A DNA stretch of 64,000 nt from Chlorocebus sabaeus (Eukaryota; Chordata; Mammalia; Primates; Cercopithecidae), in assembly GCF_047675955.1 (NCBI RefSeq), contig NC_132925.1, positions 18,376,688 to 18,440,687 on the forward strand, written 5' to 3'. Shown piece after piece: positions 59,620 through 64,000 of this stretch (position 1 is the stretch's first letter; each line of letters starts with the position of its first letter). The notes under the pieces were generated by a model that saw nothing but the letters and a program-made list of their open reading frames with translations, was not told where the DNA came from and searched no databases. Position numbers and translations under genes: made by a program.

Positions 59620-60892
59620 AAAAGAAAATCTTATACAGTAAACAGTTAACTGTTGAGCTGTACATTCTTTATAAAAAAATTATTCAGTTTTACTGAGCAG
59701 GAGATATAGGTCTGAACTTGATAGAAATATGGTAGAACAATAATCAATATAATTCATTTTCAGTAAATACATTTTACTAAATATGGTTATTGACCAACCC
59801 TTTTATTAACTATAAACTTGCTATTTTATTTGGTTTGAATTAGCTTCATCTCTGCGTTATAATTTTATGTTTTGTTTATGGTGATGAATCAACATCAATC
59901 CCAGGGAACAGAGAGAACAGATACCAGTTAGTCCTGTTTAAGGTGTTAACAATAAAGGTAGCTCCATTTTCATAAAGGAAAGAAAGCCAAATACTCATGT
60001 GGGACAGCATGTATTATCAAATCAGTGTGATAACTTTGGAGAAATGAGTCATATACCGATATGACTTATAGGTCTATTTTGTTTGACGCTCCCTTTAGAA
60101 GACCAGATACAATAATACTTACGAAATGAAGGAAAACTGACTGAGATAAAAGTCACAAAATTTATACTGGGAGAATAACTTACTGGAGATTGTTTTAAAC
60201 ATGACTTTATGCAGAGATATGTATCTATGTGGAACTAGTTCTTCATAAAACCAGAGAATTAACATGAGAAAAGTAAACAACAGCATTTTGGCTACGATGC
60301 CCTGATGGGCATGTTAGGACATTCTAACCTGAATGCAGGTGTTGGAGCTTACTGGTATACCATTTAAGATGGGTAGTCAGGGGTTGGGAGGAGACATGTT
60401 TTGAATGTTTGCAGTCAATCTGAATATAGACTAAATGAGTTATTCTAGGATACCACAAGCGGGGATAAGAGGGCAGGGAAAATTTATTTACTCATGCCTG
60501 GAAGGCAAATATGTATAGACTAACCCAATGTGTAGGTCAAGTAATGTAATATGAGGGGCACCTAAACTATTCTAGTCAAAATACTTCTCCAACTCTATAG
60601 CAAGTGCATATTCCACTATTAGAATACTAAATTGAGGCAAACATGATGGATAGATTTTATCTTTCCTGCCAAATGAGTAAGAGGACGATTGATTGGACTC
60701 AGAAATATGTTATGCTTCCATATTTTTAAAAAATTATTTACTTTTAAAACAAATGTGGTGGCACATATTCCATGTTATTTGTGAGGGGAGGGGTGCAGTC
60801 TGTGTCTCAGGATCTATTAAATGCATGACACCAGCTGAAGCGTTCAAACACTATATTAAGAAAGAAAGGCAAGCAGGTAAGAAGCATGAAAG
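59620..60892. other. Unassigned intergenic sequence
   Basis: No gene or confident repeat recognised. It leads directly into the L1 5' end. Confidence 0.5.
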
Positions 60893-61926
60893 ACGGGACC
60901 TGGAGCAAGATGGCCAAATAGGAACAGTTCCAGTCTCCAGCTCCCAGCATGAGAGACACAGAAGACGGGTGATTTCTGCATTTTCAACTGAGGTACCGGG
61001 TTCATCTCACTGGGGAGTGCTGGACAATTGGTGCTTGTCAGCTGGTGCAGCCCGACCAGCAAGAGCTGAAGCAGGGCCAGGCATCGCCTCACCTGGGAAG
61101 CACAAGGGGGAAGGGAATCCCTTTTCCTAGCCAGGGGAACTGAGACACACAACACCTGGAAAATAGGGTAACTCCCACCTTAATACTGCACTTTACCAAG
61201 GGTCTTAGCAAACGGCACACCAGGAGATTGTATCCCACACCTGGCCGGGAGGGTCCCACACCCACTGAGCCTCCCTCATTGCTAGCACAGCAGTCTGAGA
61301 TCTAACTGCAAGGCACCAGCGAGCCTGGGGGAGGGGCACCTCCCATTGCTGAGGCTTAAGTAGGTAAACAAAGCCCCAGGAAGCTCGAACTGGGTGGAGC
61401 CCACAGCAGCTCAAGGAGGCCTGCCTGTCTCTGTAGACTCCACCTCTGGGGAGAGGGCACAGCTAAACAAAAGCAGCAGAAACCTCTGCAGATGCAAATG
61501 ACCCTGTCTGACAGCTTTGAAGAGAGCAGTGGATCTCCCAACATGGAGGTTGAGATCGGAGAATGGACAGACTGCCTACTCAAGTGGGTCCCTGACCCCT
61601 GAGTAGCCTAACTGGGAGACATCCCCCACTAGGTGCAGATCGACACCCCACACCTCACATGGTGGGGTACACCCCTGAGAGGAAGCTTCCAGAGCAAGAA
61701 TCAGACAGGAACACTTGCTGTTCAGCAATATTCTATCCTCTGCAGCCTCCACTGCTGATATCCAGGCAAACAGGGTCTGGAGTGGACCTCAAGCAATCTC
61801 CAACAGACCTACAGCTGAGGGTCCTGACTGTTAGAAGGAAAACTATCAAACAGAAAGGACACCCACACCAAAACCCCATCAGTACATCACCATCATCAAA
61901 GACCAAAGGCAGATAAAACCACAAAG
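60893..61926 (+). promoter_or_regulatory. L1 5' UTR with internal promoter and YY1 site
   Basis: Starts at about gggacctggagcaagatgg. The YY1-type motif CAAGATGGCC lies at 60906-60915, near the position where L1 transcription starts are set. The 1.03-kb UTR is GC-richer than its surroundings and is followed by ORF1. Known L1 biology includes sense and antisense promoter activity. Whether this copy is active is not visible. Confidence 0.85.
61205..61414 (-). other. Antisense open frame in L1 5' UTR, ORF0-like
   Basis: A 69-codon frame on the minus strand starting MSCCGLHPVRAS, within the part of the 5' UTR where the primate L1 antisense ORF0 lies. Similar place, orientation and length (human ORF0 about 70 aa). 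The identity is from position and my memory of the antisense text, not an alignment. Confidence 0.4.
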
Positions 61927-62880
61927 ATGGGGAAAAAGCAGGGCAGAAAAGCTGGAAATTCAAAAAATAAGAGTGCATCTCCCCCTCCAAAGGAATGCAG
62001 CTCATTGCCAGCAACGGATCAAAGGTGGAAGGAGAATGACTTTGACGAGTTGAGAGAAGAAGGCTTCAGTCCATCCAACTTCACAGAGCTAAAGGAGGAA
62101 TTACGTACCCAGCGCAAAGAAACTAAAAATCTTGAAAAAAGAATGGAAGAATGGATAACTAGAATAATCAATGCAGAGAAGGCCATAAACGAACTGACAG
62201 AGATGAAAACCATGACACGAGAAGTACGTGACAAATGCACAAGCTTCAGTAACCGACTTGATCAACTGGAAGAAAGAGTATCAGCGATTGAGGATCAAAT
62301 GAATGAAATGAAGTGAGAAGAGAAGTCTAAAGAAAAAAGAGGAAAAAGAAATGAACAAAGCCTTCAAGAAGTATGGAATTATGTGAAAAGACCAAATCTA
62401 CGTCTGATCGGGGTGCCTGAAAGTGAGGGGGAAAATGGAACCAAGTTGGAAAACACTCTTCAGGATATCATCCAGGAGAACTTCCCCAACCTAGTAAGGC
62501 AGGCAACATTCCAATTCAGGAAATGCAGAGAACGCCACAAAGATCCTCCTCGAGAAGAGCAACTCCAAGACACATAACTGTCAGATTCACCAAAGTTGAA
62601 ATGAAGGAAAAAATGTTAAGGGCAGCCAGAGAGAAAGGTTGGGTTACCCACAAAGGGAAGCCCATCAGACTAACAGCAGATCTCTTGGCAGAAACTCTAC
62701 AAGCCAGAAGAGAGTGGGGGCCCATATTCAACATTGTTAAAGAAAAGAATTTTCAACCCAGAATTTCATATCCAGCCAGACTAAGTTTCATAAGTGAAGG
62801 AGAAATAAAATCCTTTACAGACAAGCAAAGCTTCCAGATTTTGTCACCACCAGGCCTGCCCTACAAGAGACCCTGAAGGA
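61927..62880 (+). pseudogene. L1 ORF1p pseudogene (RNA-binding chaperone)
   Basis: ORF1p forms coiled-coil trimers that coat L1 RNA. The start MGKKQGRKAGNSKN and the coiled-coil region (about residues 50-129) are intact. Codon 130 is TGA (62314-62316), most simply a CGA to TGA CpG transition. Further on, one base is missing near 62506 and another length change lies near 62835, so the RRM and C-terminal domain (readable as VRFTKVEMKEKMLRA, QARREWGPIFN) sit in other frames. Non-functional. Confidence 0.92.
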
Positions 62881-63004
62881 AGCACTAAACATGGAAAGGA
62901 ACAACCAGTACCAGCCATTGCAAAAACATGCCAAAATGTAAAGACCATTGATGCTAGGAAGAAACTGCATCAACTAATGAGCAAAATAACCAGCTAATAT
63001 CACA

Positions 63005-64000
63005 ATGACAGGATCAAGTTCACACATAACAATATTAACCTTAAATGTAAATGGACTAAATGGTCCAAATAAAAGACACAGACTGGCAAATTGGATAAAG
63101 AGTCAAGACCCATCACTCTGCTGTATTCAGGAGACCCATCTCACATGCAGAGACACACATAGGCTCAAAATAAAGGGATGGAGGAAGATCTACCAAGCAA
63201 ATGGAAAACAAAAAAAAGCAAGGTTTGCAATCCTAGTCTCTGATAAAACAGATTTTAAACCATCAAAGATCAAAAGAGACAAAGAAGGCCATTACATAAT
63301 GGTAAAGGGATCAATTCAACAGGAAGAGCTAACTATCCTAAATATATATGCACCCAATACAGGAGCACTCAGATTCATAAAGCAAGTCCTTAGAGACTTA
63401 AAAAAAGACTTAGACTCCCATACAATAATAATGGGAGACGTTAACACCCTACTGTCAACATTAGACAGATCAATGAGACAGAAAGTTAACAAGGATATCC
63501 AGGAATTGAACTCAACTCTGCACCAAGCGGACCTAATAGACACCTACAGAACTCTCCACCCCAAATCAACAGAATATACATTCTTCTCAGCACCACATCA
63601 CACTTATTCCAAAATTGACCACATAGTTCGAAGTAAAGCACTCCTCAGCAAATGAAAAAGAACAGAAATTATAACAAACTGTCTCTCAGACCACAGTGCA
63701 ATCAAACTAGAACTCAGGACTAAGAAACTCAATCAAAACCGCTCAACTACATGGAAACTGAACAACCTGCTCCCGAATGACTACCAGGTACATAATGAAA
63801 TGAAGGCAGAAATAAAGATGTTCTTTGAAACCATTGAGAACAAAGATACAACATACCAGAATCTCTGGGACACATTTAAAGTAGTGTGTAGAGGGAAATT
63901 TATAGCACTAAATGCCCACAAGAGAAAGCAGGAAAGATGTAAAATTGACACCCTAACATCACAGTTAAAAGAACTAGAGAAGCAAGAGCTAACACATTCA
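63005..64000 (+). pseudogene. L1 ORF2p pseudogene, endonuclease domain and onward (partial)
   Basis: ORF2p supplies endonuclease and reverse transcriptase for target-primed insertion. From the ATG at 63005, catalytic or binding positions N14, E43, Y115, D145, N147, T192 and D205 are all in place (F146 is Val). Codon 217 is TGA (63653-63655), where a cysteine codon TGT is expected, stopping the protein just before the SDH motif with H230. Downstream the frame stays open to the window end (NCLSDHSAIKLEL follows). The RT domain lies outside the window. Confidence 0.93.

Larger units (their letters stand above)
60893..64000 (+). mobile_element. Primate L1 (L1PA, probably L1PA5-derived monkey lineage), intact 5' end, runs off window
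   Basis: A complete 5' UTR, ORF1 and the first 1 kb of ORF2 are present. The 3' end is outside the window, so the target duplication cannot be seen. Low divergence compared with the other L1s here makes it the youngest L1 in the window. Both ORFs carry disabling mutations (see separate entries). Confidence 0.93.

Noticed and set aside
60693..61130. 145-codon open frame crossing into the L1 5' UTR
   Set aside because: Its second half is L1 5' UTR sequence and the first half has no recognisable domain; a chance frame.
1..64000. CRISPR array, operon, phage or bacterial defence island
   Set aside because: No regularly spaced direct repeats, no ribosome-binding sites, and the whole window is primate repeat-rich DNA.

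Overview
This is a primate nuclear genomic window, most likely from an Old World monkey. It is AT-rich, packed with Alu, L1, L2, MIR, ERV/MaLR and DNA-transposon fossils, and has no bacterial-type gene organisation. A long-tailed Alu at 26229-26555 carries the 3' signature (gattacaggcttgagccac) and internal changes that I associate with the cercopithecid AluYR group. A second young Alu (27276-27562) has a 12-bp internal deletion. The only convincing intact protein-coding genes are two plus-strand, single-coding-exon olfactory receptors, which I identify as orthologues of human OR5K1 (30096-31022, 308 aa) and OR5K2 (55605-56555, 316 aa). Their lengths, C-termini, order and spacing match the human 3q11.2 cluster as I remember it.

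Layout. 1-24.9 kb is gene-free: an L1 3' half with an Alu inside it, a decayed endogenous retrovirus on the minus strand (LTR, gag and pol remnants), a long fossil Tigger1 transposon, a small inverted-repeat transposon split by an L1 tail, a MaLR LTR, several Alus, and an L2 element interrupted by an MLT1 LTR. A 117-bp piece spanning the L2/MLT1 junction also occurs about 0.9 kb away as a near-perfect inverted copy. 24.9-32.5 kb is duplication copy A with OR5K1. 34.3-43.7 kb is a full-length older L1 on the minus strand split by a younger L1. 46.5-52.9 kb is a nearly full-length, very old L1. 52.9-58.0 kb is duplication copy B with OR5K2. 58-60.9 kb is mostly unassigned, apart from a 177-codon open frame that contains a striking 97-nt hairpin. 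From 60.9 kb to the window end lies the 5' half of a younger L1 with a complete 5' UTR but disabled ORF1 and ORF2.

How it works together. The two receptors arose by tandem segmental duplication. After the duplication, copy A received at least three Alus and one short L1 tail, while copy B lacks about 1.4 kb upstream of the gene. The two coding sequences are nearly identical over the first 188 codons and clearly diverged after that, as expected from gene conversion with a breakpoint near codon 189. At that codon the OR5K1 copy has lost a conserved extracellular-loop cysteine. I see no CRISPR array, operon or novel multi-gene system. The items most worth a second look are the receptor conversion/C189R pattern, the 22.5/23.6 kb inverted duplication and the 59.4 kb hairpin. 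Repeat family names are from memory of consensus sequences and have not been checked with a masking program.
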